From NCBI GenBank assembly GCA_949879835.1, contig CATLBU010000039.1, positions 1 to 6,801 on the forward strand: a stretch of 6,801 bases of DNA. Direction: 5' to 3'. The position numbers were made by a program, and so were the translations under genes. Shown here piece after piece: positions 1 to 6,034 of the stretch (the stretch's first letter is position 1; every line of letters begins with the position of its first letter). The DNA is from an uncultured Bacilli bacterium. GTDB lineage: Bacteria; Bacillota_I; Bacilli_A; RF39; UBA660. The notes under the pieces are model-generated. The model saw nothing but the letters and a program-made list of their open reading frames with translations, ran no database searches and had not been told where the DNA came from.

Positions 1-2
1 GA

Positions 3-227
3 GAAACAAAATTAATTGAAAAAGAATATGAGTTAATTAAAAAATTAATAGAAATAAGAAATGATCAACATATATCCCAAAGAGAACTTTGTGAACAAAT
101 AGGAATGAAACAACCTGCGTTAGTTAGAATTGAAAATCAAGTAAACTCTCCATTTTTAAGGACAATATTAAAAATAATAGAACCACTTGGTTATACTTTA
201 GAATTTAAAAAAATCACTGAAAAGTGA
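3..227 (+). CDS. HigA/XRE-like helix-turn-helix protein, C-terminal part (5' end outside window)
   Basis: An open frame runs in from the left edge for 74 codons and stops at TGA 225-227; its start lies outside the window. The visible part has a helix with repeated Lys, Glu and Ile, then a typical XRE helix-turn-helix: ISQRELCEQIG (visible residues 24-34) and the recognition helix MKQPALVRIENQ (35-46). A short helix and the strand GYTLEF near the C-terminus follow. This layout (single HTH, then 'L..I..LGY.LEF' at the end) is common in HigA-type antitoxins paired with HigB/RelE-like toxins, whose gene normally lies just upstream. The toxin is not visible, so antitoxin function is inference; a stand-alone small regulator is possible. 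It meets uppP tail to tail with one base between the stop codons. Confidence 0.75.
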   Translation, partial: ETKLIEKEYELIKKLIEIRNDQHISQRELCEQIGMKQPALVRIENQVNSPFLRTILKIIEPLGYTLEFKKITEK

Positions 228-230
228 TTT
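207..230 (-). terminator. Rho-independent terminator of uppP, embedded in the HTH gene
   Basis: A perfect 8-bp stem (211-218 with 223-230) closes on a 4-nt loop. Read on the minus strand it is followed directly by a run of seven T (213-207, partly in the stem). It overlaps the uppP stop codon and lies within the last codons of the converging HTH gene. On the plus strand there is no T-run, so it should stop mainly leftward transcription. Confidence 0.75.
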
Positions 231-1047
231 ATAAAAAGAGTAAAATAAGAATTCCAACAATGAAACAATAATATACAAAATAAATTAATTTTCCATCTTT
301 TACAAGTTGTTTGAACCATTTTGTTCCAATATAAGTAAATATAAAGGCAAAAAATGCACTAATAAAATATAAAAGGATTTGAATAGGTGTTAAACTAGAT
401 TTTAGTAAATCTTTGATTCCTATAATCATCGTTGCTAATGTAATTGGAATATATAAAATAAAGGAGAAATTAAAGGCCGTTTCTCTTTTTAAATTTCGAA
501 ACATTCCTCCAACAATTGTAGAACCACTACGACTAATTCCTGGAATTAATGCCACTACTTGAAATAGTCCAATGATAAGAGCATCTTTAAAAGTAATATC
601 TTTTTTTTCTTTTTTTCCTTTAAAATCCCTAATTAAAAATAAGAATAAAGCAGTAATTAATAAAGTAATTCCTACAAATTTAACATTCTTTTCTAAGAAA
701 TTAAATAAGTCTAATTTGGTTACAAGAAGACCCATGATCCCAGCTGGAATTGTACCTAAAATAATCATCCAACAATATTTATAATTTGAATAGTATTTTA
801 TTTCTTTCGTTTTTAAATAACGAAAGAACGATTGGATTAGATCAATAATCTCTTTTTTAAATAGAATAACAATGGCAATAAAACTTCCAAAATTCGTAAT
901 GATAGCGAGTAAATTAAAATCAATATCTTGTATTCCATTTAATAGTTTTTGAAAAATTAATAAATGCCCACTGGAAGAAACAGGAATTGGTTCTGTAAAT
1001 CCTTGTATAATTCCTAAAATAATATATTTGATAAAATTTATAAACAT
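229..1047 (-). CDS. uppP: Undecaprenyl-diphosphatase UppP (BacA family)
   Basis: This integral membrane enzyme removes one phosphate from undecaprenyl diphosphate, regenerating the lipid carrier used for peptidoglycan and other wall polymers; extra copies give bacitracin resistance in several species. At 272 residues it is the normal family length. Both signature motifs are present: QGFTE followed by PVSSSGH at residues 15-28, including the (E/Q)xxxE acidic motif and the conserved Ser/His, and PGISRSGST at 168-176 with the essential Arg. Several hydrophobic segments cover the rest, with a Lys-rich loop around 139-149. The ATG at 1047 is preceded by TAGGTGA at suitable spacing. The gene is transcribed alone to the left, ends in its own terminator, and is divergent from the 76-aa membrane protein. 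No motif residue is missing, so it should be functional. Confidence 0.97.
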   Translation of the reverse strand: MFINFIKYIILGIIQGFTEPIPVSSSGHLLIFQKLLNGIQDIDFNLLAIITNFGSFIAIVILFKKEIIDLIQSFFRYLKTKEIKYYSNYKYCWMIILGTIPAGIMGLLVTKLDLFNFLEKNVKFVGITLLITALFLFLIRDFKGKKEKKDITFKDALIIGLFQVVALIPGISRSGSTIVGGMFRNLKRETAFNFSFILYIPITLATMIIGIKDLLKSSLTPIQILLYFISAFFAFIFTYIGTKWFKQLVKDGKLIYFVYYCFIVGILILLFL

Positions 1048-1048
1048 T

Positions 1049-1135
1049 TATAATCACCTATTTCATTATATACTATAAATTAAAATTAATAAATAAAAAT
1101 GTATGAATTAAATAGAATTTAAGTAGGTGATTATA
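1049..1135. repeat. Inverted repeat flanking the divergent uppP / membrane-protein intergenic region
   Basis: TATAATCACCTA at 1049-1060 is the exact reverse complement of TAGGTGATTATA at 1124-1135. Allowing one G-T pair, the match extends inward to 15 positions (1049-1063 with 1121-1135). Each arm contains the ribosome-binding site of one of the two divergent genes, so part of the match comes from both genes using AGGTGA. The rest of the 63-nt space between the arms is almost pure A/T. Confidence 0.6.
1065..1093 (-). promoter_or_regulatory. Possible sigma-A promoter of uppP
   Basis: On the minus strand a perfect TATAAT (1070-1065) lies 17 nt from TTTATT (1093-1088), which is a poor -35 match. 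The predicted start would fall at about the ribosome site, giving a very short leader. AT-richness makes chance TATAAT likely, so this is tentative. Confidence 0.35.
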
Positions 1136-1365
1136 TGCTTGCTAGAATTTTCTTTTTTTTAATTGGATTTGGTTTTACTGTTGTTGGGAGCATATATATA
1201 ATTAGTTATTTGAATTTACTAACAATTGGGTATAATTTTTTAGAATATGTAAACTTTATTATTAGAAGAATAGAATGTTTATATGCTGTATTTGGTATCG
1301 GAATTATTGTACTAACATTACTTTGGCCAGGTATAGGAGGAAAAAAATATGAGCTACATATATGA
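1135..1365 (+). CDS. Small membrane protein, 76 aa, function unknown
   Basis: The predicted protein has 76 residues with two clear hydrophobic segments, about 4-28 and 50-67. A short polar stretch with the sequence EYVNFIIRRIECL lies between them, and a Lys-containing tail follows. I do not recognise a named family. The ATG at 1135 is preceded by AGGTGA (1125-1130) with short spacing. The 3' end overlaps the next gene by 17 nt and carries that gene's AGGAGG ribosome site inside its coding sequence, so the two are very likely co-transcribed and translationally linked. It is divergent from uppP, with 87 nt between the start codons. It could be an accessory or partner of the cytosolic protein encoded next, but nothing in the sequence states a function. 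Confidence 0.8.
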   Translation: MLARIFFFLIGFGFTVVGSIYIISYLNLLTIGYNFLEYVNFIIRRIECLYAVFGIGIIVLTLLWPGIGGKKYELHI

Positions 1366-1987
1366 TATCTTGATTAACTTTAATAAAAATTTGTATGAAT
1401 TCTATGATTGGAATTTAAACGATGATATTGACCATGTTCGAAAAATTCCTGTTTTTAAAGTGGATAGTGCTACTTTATGGGATATAAAAAATAATGCTAT
1501 TATTTTTAAAAATCAATTTTTAAATCAAATTTGTAATAAAACAGAAGTATTTACTGTAAAAAATCTTAAGAATTTAAAATATGCTTGTCTGTTTTGTGAT
1601 GGAATGGAAACGATAGCTGTAGAAGTAACAGAAAATGGACTAAAAAAAAGCAAACTTTTGATAGATGAAGAAGAGGAAGTAATTGAGGTTTGTTCTAAGT
1701 TGGAAGTTCAAAGTATTGAATATAAAATTCTTCATGAATTAAAAATTGAACAACATAAGACAAGAAGGGAAGTAGAGATGGAAGAATTTGTAAAGGAACA
1801 AATCAAAAATCTATCAGAAGAAACAGATACTAGTAAATTGCACTATTTATATTATGAATGTTTTAATGAAAAAGAAAACGATAAAAATAAAATTATTGAT
1901 AGATTTCGATTAGAAATGAATAAGAATTTTGATCAATTAGTCCAAAAACTATATCAATTTTTTAAATTGCTACAATTTAATCAATAA
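1349..1987 (+). CDS. YjbA/DUF3603-like cytosolic protein of unknown function
   Basis: The protein has 212 residues, no signal peptide and no membrane segment. The N-terminus has the pattern Y.YD...N....YEFYDW..., then KIPVFKV at 31-37. The central YACLFCDGMETIAVEV segment (about 78-93) is followed by KKSKLL and an acidic run. The C-terminal half is helical and highly charged, with a possible coiled coil at about 125-160 and an LHYLYYECFNE segment near 164-174. From memory this order resembles B. subtilis YjbA (DUF3603), which is slightly longer and has no known function; I could not check this by alignment. The start at 1349 is supported by AGGAGG (1335-1340) 8 nt upstream, inside the preceding membrane-protein gene. 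The next gene begins 51 nt downstream without an obvious terminator between, so read-through into it is possible. Confidence 0.8.
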   Translation: MSYIYDILINFNKNLYEFYDWNLNDDIDHVRKIPVFKVDSATLWDIKNNAIIFKNQFLNQICNKTEVFTVKNLKNLKYACLFCDGMETIAVEVTENGLKKSKLLIDEEEEVIEVCSKLEVQSIEYKILHELKIEQHKTRREVEMEEFVKEQIKNLSEETDTSKLHYLYYECFNEKENDKNKIIDRFRLEMNKNFDQLVQKLYQFFKLLQFNQ

Positions 1988-2003
1988 ATATGTATAACAT
2001 CGT

Positions 2004-2026
2004 CAATTATAACCAAAATATAATTG
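2004..2026 (+). other. A/T-rich hairpin just upstream of the lipoprotein ribosome site
   Basis: CAATTATA (2004-2011) can pair with TATAATTG (2019-2026) around a 7-nt loop. The stem's last base touches the GAGGAGGA ribosome site (2026-2033). There is no T-run, so it is not a normal terminator. It may affect translation start or RNA stability, or be a by-product of base composition. Confidence 0.3.
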
Positions 2027-2038
2027 AGGAGGAATAAT

Positions 2039-2590
2039 ATGAAAAAAATAGCACTAGTTTTTACAACGTTGATGATTGTATTCATGAGTGGTTGTGGTGA
2101 GAAAACACTTTTAGATACACCAACCAAAAAAGTTGAAGAATTTTTTGCAAATTATCAAACTTTAGATGAAGATGTTCTTACACAATTAGATGAAATAATT
2201 GATAAGGATAACAATTTGGCTGATGATCAAAAGGATGAATACCGCGATCTTATGAAAAATCATTATCAAAATTTAAAGTATGATGTAAAAGATGAAGTTA
2301 TTGATGGAGATCAAGCAACAGTTACCGTTGAAATAGAAGTTACAGATTATACTAAAATAATGTCTGACTCCGATGCTTATCTAGAAGAAAATAAAGATTC
2401 TTTTAATGATGAAGAAGGTAAATATGATGAAACATTATTTACAAAATATCGTTTAGATAAATTAAAAGAGGCAAAAGATACAGTTAAATATACTTTAGAT
2501 TTAACACTTACTAAAGTGGATGATGAATGGAAATTAGATGACATCAGCGAAGAAGATGAAAAGAAAATTCATGGAATGTATGAATACTAA
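2039..2590 (+). CDS. Predicted lipoprotein, 183 aa, function unknown
   Basis: The N-terminus is a lipoprotein signal: MKK, a hydrophobic stretch, then the lipobox M-S-G-C with lipidated Cys19, so the mature protein should be anchored to the outer face of the membrane. Met at -3 is less usual than Leu but acceptable. The mature part is acidic and soluble. After a helical N-terminal half it has an alternating stretch 'ATVTVEIEVTDYTK' and a late 'YTLDLTLTKVDDEWKLDDIS', which looks like the strand pattern of NTF2-like or DUF4878-type lipoprotein domains; that is inference from pattern only. I chose ATG 2039 because GAGGAGGA (2026-2033) sits 5 nt upstream. An in-frame TTG at 2024 would put the ribosome site inside the gene. 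A strong terminator follows directly. Confidence 0.85.
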   Translation: MKKIALVFTTLMIVFMSGCGEKTLLDTPTKKVEEFFANYQTLDEDVLTQLDEIIDKDNNLADDQKDEYRDLMKNHYQNLKYDVKDEVIDGDQATVTVEIEVTDYTKIMSDSDAYLEENKDSFNDEEGKYDETLFTKYRLDKLKEAKDTVKYTLDLTLTKVDDEWKLDDISEEDEKKIHGMYEY

Positions 2591-2619
2591 AAATAGATAA
2601 ATTGATTTATCTGTTTTTT
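2591..2619 (+). terminator. Rho-independent terminator after the lipoprotein gene
   Basis: The stem AGATAAA (2595-2601) / TTTATCT (2606-2612) has a TTGA loop and is followed by G and six T (2614-2619). Upstream A residues can extend the stem into the T-run. It starts directly after the lipoprotein stop codon and closes this transcription unit. Confidence 0.8.
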
Positions 2620-2695
2620 GTTTGAAAAAGAGAATCTAATAAAATGGTGAAAACAAAGTATGAAATCATGAATTGTTTTTAAATTATTTATAAAA

Positions 2696-2724
2696 TTATA
2701 TTTTAATAGCAAATTTCATAAGCT
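2696..2724 (+). promoter_or_regulatory. Possible sigma-E-like (mother-cell) promoter before the 94-aa gene
   Basis: TTATATT (2696-2702) fits six of seven positions of the B. subtilis sigma-E -35 consensus (GHATATT). After exactly 14 nt comes CATAAGCT (2717-2724), fitting six of eight positions of CATACAHT. The predicted start would be about 2731, at the first base of the AAGGAG site, an unusually short leader. An alternative sigma-A reading is TTGTTT (2673-2678) with TATATT (2697-2702), 18 nt apart. The A/T background makes both uncertain. Confidence 0.35.
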
Positions 2725-2745
2725 TTTATAAAGGAGAAAAATATA

Positions 2746-3030
2746 ATGAGAATTATACCAGATATTCCTCCAAAAGCCTTTACCCTTAGTGCAATTGTTA
2801 TTGGGTATTTATTAATTGATGATACAACGGCAAATGAGCAAAACGCTCTTGGAAATTGGTTAATGTTAGTCGCACAAGTTCTATGTACCAATGCTTTTTA
2901 TAAACAAGTTCAGGCAGAAAGAAGTGGACAGAATATGAATCAACCAAATACAGAAGAAACAATTCTTATGATTCAAAAAATGATTCATGCAATGAATCAA
3001 GAAATAGAAAATTTAAAAAAACAGGTATGA
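2746..3030 (+). CDS. Small protein, 94 aa, one hydrophobic segment plus C-terminal coiled coil; unknown
   Basis: The protein starts MRIIPDIPPKAFTLSAIVIGYLLI..., a hydrophobic stretch at about 11-24. A motif-like segment NEQNALGNWLMLVAQVL (30-46) follows, then a polar linker with Asn and Gln, and a C-terminal amphipathic helix (about 67-94) with heptad-like Ile/Met/Leu spacing and Lys-Lys at the end. The 'NEQNALGNW' block looks conserved and resembles small uncharacterised proteins I associate with Bacillota, but I cannot name a family. ATG 2746 has a good AAGGAG site (2731-2736). The gene stands between two terminators, so it is probably a single-gene unit. It lies directly upstream of dacB-spmA-spmB and has a possible sigma-E-like promoter, so a sporulation role is a guess worth testing. 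Confidence 0.82.
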   Translation: MRIIPDIPPKAFTLSAIVIGYLLIDDTTANEQNALGNWLMLVAQVLCTNAFYKQVQAERSGQNMNQPNTEETILMIQKMIHAMNQEIENLKKQV

Positions 3031-3039
3031 GATGAATCT

Positions 3040-3062
3040 TGGACATAATTTGTCCATTTTTT
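3040..3062 (+). terminator. Rho-independent terminator after the 94-aa gene
   Basis: TGGACA (3040-3045) pairs with TGTCCA (3051-3056) around a 5-nt loop and is followed by six T (3057-3062). It lies 10 nt after the stop codon and only 25 nt before the dacB start, so any separate dacB promoter must overlap it. Confidence 0.78.
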
Positions 3063-3070
3063 CATAGAAT
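3043..3070 (+). promoter_or_regulatory. Weak sigma-E/sigma-K-like promoter candidate for dacB-spmA-spmB
   Basis: CATAGAAT (3063-3070) matches seven of eight positions of the sigma-E -10 (CATACAHT) and most of the sigma-K -10 (CATANNNTA). Upstream, ACATAAT (3043-3049) is a partial -35 match, but at 13 nt rather than 14. The element overlaps the preceding terminator. The predicted start would fall about at the ribosome site, which weakens the case. In B. subtilis the dacB operon is under sigma-E, which is why this site was examined. Confidence 0.25.
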
Positions 3071-3086
3071 GAAATAGGTGAAAGTT

Positions 3087-4142
3087 ATGAAGAAAATTCT
3101 ATTGATAATGATTATTTTTCTGTTTCCTGTGTCCATAAAAGCCATTAGTACGAGTGCGACTTCTGCAATTCTTATGGATATGGATAGCGGAAGAATTCTT
3201 TATGCCAAAGATATTCACAACGCCAGAAGTGTAGCTTCGATATCTAAAATAATGACAGCGATAGTTGCAATTGACAATCGTTCCCTCAATGGTAAAGTTA
3301 CTGTCGGTAAAGAAATTGAAAAGGCCTATGGTTCTGGAGTTTATATTAAACAAGATGAAAAATTAACTTTACAGGATTTATTATATGGTTTAATGTTAAG
3401 AAGCGGAAATGATGCTGCTTTAGCGATTGCTAATTACGTTGGAAAAGATACAGAAGATTTTGTCAAAAAAATGAATGAGAAAGCAGCAGAAATAGGAATG
3501 AAAAATTCTCTATTTCGAAATCCCCATGGATTAGATCAAGAAGATGGTGGTAATATATCCACTGCCTATGATATGGCAAAACTTACTAGTTATGCAATGA
3601 AGAATAAAAAATATCGTCAAATTGTATCTACTAAAAAATATACTTTAACAACGAATAAGAATACTTATGTTTGGAATAACAAACATAAGTTGTTATCTAG
3701 GTATGAGTATGCAACTGGTGGAAAAACTGGATTTACAGAAATTGCAAGAAGAACTTTAGTAACGACCGCTAGTAAAGATCATTTAAATTTAGTTGTAGTT
3801 ACCTTGAATGATGGAAATGACTTTTCCGATCATGAAAATCTTTTTGAATATGCTTTTTCCAATTATAAAAGTTATCAAATTTTAAAAAAGGGAAATATCA
3901 AAATTAAAGAAGATGATTATTATAAAAAATATCAACTTTATATTAAAAACAATTATTTCTATCCTCTTTCAGAAGAAGAAAAGAATAGTATTAAAGTACA
4001 ATATGAATTAACGAAAGTGAGAAAGTTAAAAAATAATAAAAAGGTTGGAGTTGCTAAAATCTATTTAGCAGATCAACTTGTCCATGAAGAAGGAATTTAT
4101 CTGCAGTATCAATCTAAAAAAAGTAAAGGTTGGTTTTCATGA
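3087..4142 (+). CDS. dacB: D-alanyl-D-alanine carboxypeptidase, DacB/DacF type (S11 family)
   Basis: This exported penicillin-binding protein removes the terminal D-Ala from peptidoglycan pentapeptides and so limits cross-linking. All three active-site motifs of peptidase family S11 are present: SISK at 51-54 (nucleophile Ser51, Lys54), SGN at 106-108 and KTG at 213-215. The first 19 residues form a signal peptide ending near SIKA. FRNPHGLD (143-150) is also typical of the family. The C-terminal part (about 270-351) is Lys/Tyr-rich and shows no clear membrane-anchoring helix. The preferred start is ATG 3087, because AGGTG (3076-3080) is well spaced for it; the in-frame GTG at 3078 lies inside that site. 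The spmA-spmB genes follow directly, which matches B. subtilis dacB (PBP5*), used for spore cortex, rather than dacA or dacF. Confidence 0.93.
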   Translation: MKKILLIMIIFLFPVSIKAISTSATSAILMDMDSGRILYAKDIHNARSVASISKIMTAIVAIDNRSLNGKVTVGKEIEKAYGSGVYIKQDEKLTLQDLLYGLMLRSGNDAALAIANYVGKDTEDFVKKMNEKAAEIGMKNSLFRNPHGLDQEDGGNISTAYDMAKLTSYAMKNKKYRQIVSTKKYTLTTNKNTYVWNNKHKLLSRYEYATGGKTGFTEIARRTLVTTASKDHLNLVVVTLNDGNDFSDHENLFEYAFSNYKSYQILKKGNIKIKEDDYYKKYQLYIKNNYFYPLSEEEKNSIKVQYELTKVRKLKNNKKVGVAKIYLADQLVHEEGIYLQYQSKKSKGWFS

Positions 4143-4717
4143 TTAATAAAATCTGGGGTTTCTTTATTGTAGTAGGAATTATATTTTGTTTATGCACTGG
4201 AAAAGTAGATATTTTAAACAATGAAATTTTAGAATGTACGAAAAGTAGTTTGGATATGATTATTAAGATTTTTCCCGTTATGGCTTTGTGGCTTGGAATT
4301 ATGAATATCGCAAAAGTTTCTGGACTTTTAAATAAATTTTCAAAATTATTATCTCCCCTTTTGAGGAAACTATTCCCAGAAATACCAGAGGGGCACGAAT
4401 CATTTAGCTTTATTGCTTCTAATATTGTAGCCAATATGTTTGGACTTGGAAATGCAGCAACTCCTTTTGGTTTAAAGGCTATGAAATCTTTACAAGAAAT
4501 TAATAAAAATAAAACAGTAGCTTCTAGGAGTATGATTACTTTTTTGGTATTAAATACAAGTGGAGTGACAATTATTCCCACCACTATTATTTCTCTTCGA
4601 ATGATGTATGGTAGTAAAAATCCAACAGAAATTGTGGTTGCCTGCATTTTGGCTACTTTATTTTCTACAATTGGTGGACTAATGATGGATCGATTTTTAG
4701 CTAGAAAGAGGGGGTAA
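4139..4717 (+). CDS. spmA: Spore maturation protein A
   Basis: SpmA is a membrane protein of the nucleoside-recognition (Gate) domain family. In B. subtilis, spmA and spmB mutants make spores with poorly dehydrated cores and lower heat resistance; the molecular activity is not established. The 192 residues include hydrophobic segments at about 5-20, 40-60, 90-105, 131-156 and 164-182, and the hallmark GLGNAATPFG at 102-111, followed by FLVLNTSGVTIIPTT. The length is close to the Bacillus protein. The start ATG (4139-4141) overlaps the dacB stop codon as ATGA and has AAAGG upstream in the dacB coding sequence, so translation is coupled. An in-frame TTG at 4130 is rejected because it overlaps this ribosome site. 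The TAA stop is followed after one base by the spmB start. Confidence 0.95.
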   Translation: MINKIWGFFIVVGIIFCLCTGKVDILNNEILECTKSSLDMIIKIFPVMALWLGIMNIAKVSGLLNKFSKLLSPLLRKLFPEIPEGHESFSFIASNIVANMFGLGNAATPFGLKAMKSLQEINKNKTVASRSMITFLVLNTSGVTIIPTTIISLRMMYGSKNPTEIVVACILATLFSTIGGLMMDRFLARKRG

Positions 4718-4718
4718 T

Positions 4719-5243
4719 ATGTTTAGTACAATATCTAGTTTAGTAATTCCTCTTTTGGTTTTATTAGTTGTTTTATATGGCATTATAAAGAAAGTAAATA
4801 TTTATGATGTTTTTGTAGATGGATCCACAGAATCTTTTGATTTAGTTCTTACTATGTTTCCCTGTTTACTAGGAATGATATTTGGGGTAAATATATTTTT
4901 AAAAAGTGGTGTATTAGATTTTATTTTTAAATTATTAGAACCATTCTTTTCTTATGTGAAGGTTCCTATTGAAATTTTTCCTATGATGATTATGCGACCA
5001 ATATCTGGAAGCTCTTCTCTTGCAATATTGAATAATATATATGAAGGATTTGGACCAGATAGTTTTATTGGAAGACTTGCAAGTGTTATTCAAGGGTCAA
5101 CTGATACTACTTTTTATATTTTAACCCTTTATTTTGGTAGTATTGGAATTAAAAAAATACGATATGCTTTATGGTCAGGACTTTTTGCGGATATTCTAGG
5201 AATTATCGCAGCTGTATTCTTAGTGAATCTCATGTTTTTTTGA
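4719..5243 (+). CDS. spmB: Spore maturation protein B
   Basis: SpmB is the partner of SpmA, with the same Gate-domain fold, acting in spore core dehydration in Bacillus. The 174 residues carry the family motifs RPISGS (93-98) and QGSTDTTFYI (125-134), then a C-terminal hydrophobic helix (about 152-174). ATG 4719 lies one base after the spmA stop, with an AGAGGGGG ribosome site inside the end of spmA. The gene closes the dacB-spmA-spmB operon. The last codons (Phe-Phe-stop) fall within a sequence that may be the left end of the downstream insertion sequence, so the original C-terminus could have differed by a few residues. Ile codons are ATT-rich (14 ATT, 8 ATA, 1 ATC), which contrasts with the adjacent transposase. 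Confidence 0.95.
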   Translation: MFSTISSLVIPLLVLLVVLYGIIKKVNIYDVFVDGSTESFDLVLTMFPCLLGMIFGVNIFLKSGVLDFIFKLLEPFFSYVKVPIEIFPMMIMRPISGSSSLAILNNIYEGFGPDSFIGRLASVIQGSTDTTFYILTLYFGSIGIKKIRYALWSGLFADILGIIAAVFLVNLMFF

Positions 5244-5251
5244 GTTTAGGT
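5239..5251 (+). repeat. Candidate left terminal inverted repeat of the IS
   Basis: TTTGAGTTTAGGT matches the reverse complement of 6789-6801 at 12 of 13 positions. It overlaps the last codon and stop codon of spmB. The similarity does not continue clearly further inward, so chance cannot be excluded. Confidence 0.4.
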
Positions 5252-5267
5252 AAAATAAAAAGAAAAT

Positions 5268-5307
5268 AAAAAAATCAGAAAAAGAGAAAAATATTTTCTG
5301 ATTTTTT
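5268..5307 (+). terminator. Rho-independent terminator after spmB (or left-end terminator of the IS)
   Basis: ATCAGAAAA (5274-5282) pairs with TTTTCTGAT (5294-5302) around an 11-nt loop. A-runs before it and T-runs after it (5303-5307) extend the stem, and it can work in both directions. It ends the spm operon. If the candidate IS end at 5239 is correct, the hairpin belongs to the IS and shields the transposase from outside transcription. Confidence 0.8.
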
Positions 5308-5342
5308 GCTTTAAAAATAAAGTAAACAAGTCCAAAATTTAG

Positions 5343-5348
5343 TATAAT
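5343..5348 (+). promoter_or_regulatory. Possible -10 box of the transposase promoter
   Basis: A perfect TATAAT lies 50 nt before the transposase start and after the terminator, where a transposase promoter is expected. No convincing -35 is seen at 16-18 nt upstream, so any promoter here would be weak, as is common for transposases. Confidence 0.35.
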
Positions 5349-5398
5349 AAAGTTGAAAAGTAAAATTAATACTAAACAAAAATATTGGAGGTGTTTAC

Positions 5399-6034
5399 AT
5401 GAATAATTTTACTACAAATACATACGAAGTGAAAAGAGATTTAATTAATTTTTCTGAAAAAATTACAAAAGGAATATTAAAACCAGAAAAGAAGTTTGTA
5501 AAAGATATGATGTTTGGCATATCAAGATCAGGGTCAACATTAATAAGTGAGATATCAAGAAGTTTAAAAGAAGATATAAAATTAAACAATACGATAGAAA
5601 GATTATGTGATAATTTATCAAAATTTGATAAAGAAGAAATAATACTTAATAATTATTATAAAGAAATGAAAAAAGTGGTTGGAGAAGAACCAGTAGTGTT
5701 GTTTGATGATAGTGATATAACAAAAATATATGGGAAAAAATTCGAAGATTTAGATAGGGTAATAGATGGATCAAGTCAAGAGAAAGAAATAAAACCAGGA
5801 TATCATGTGTGTGAAGCAATAGTTTTAGGAAAGAATGAAAAGCAACCAATAAGTATATATAGTAAGATATACTCTACAAAAAGTAAGGGGTTTGAAAGTT
5901 CAAATAAATATACAATAGATAGTGTAGATAAAGCAAGCGAAGTAATAAATAAAAGATTTACTGGAGTATTTGATAGAGGATATGATGATAATAAAATAAT
6001 AGACTATATAGAAAATTGTAATAAGAATGAATGA
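5399..6034 (+). pseudogene. IS4-family transposase, N-terminal part (frame broken at about 6020-6034)
   Basis: This 211-codon frame encodes the N-terminal helical domain and the first part of the DDE catalytic core. The first catalytic aspartate lies in VVLFDDSDITK (probably Asp103). The second lies in VFDRGYDDNK (Asp192). GGAGGTG (5387-5393) gives ATG 5399 a strong ribosome site. The frame stops at TGA 6032-6034, just before the beta strand that normally follows the second Asp, so this piece lacks the catalytic Glu and cannot act alone. The C-terminal half continues in another frame from 6027. The two halves together (about 415 residues) are close to the length expected of an intact transposase. 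Either a small deletion killed the gene or an unusual frameshift joins the halves; I favour the deletion. Confidence 0.85.

Noticed and set aside
2024..2038. TTG start five codons upstream for the lipoprotein
   Set aside because: It would place the GAGGAGGA ribosome site inside the coding region; ATG 2039 is well spaced and gives a standard lipoprotein signal.
3078..3086. GTG start three codons upstream for dacB
   Set aside because: The GTG is part of the AGGTG ribosome site serving ATG 3087, and no other site lies upstream.
4114..4647. Long minus-strand open frame of about 177 codons opposite spmA
   Set aside because: It mirrors spmA, has no ribosome site or recognisable motif, and A/T-rich coding DNA commonly leaves such open antisense frames.
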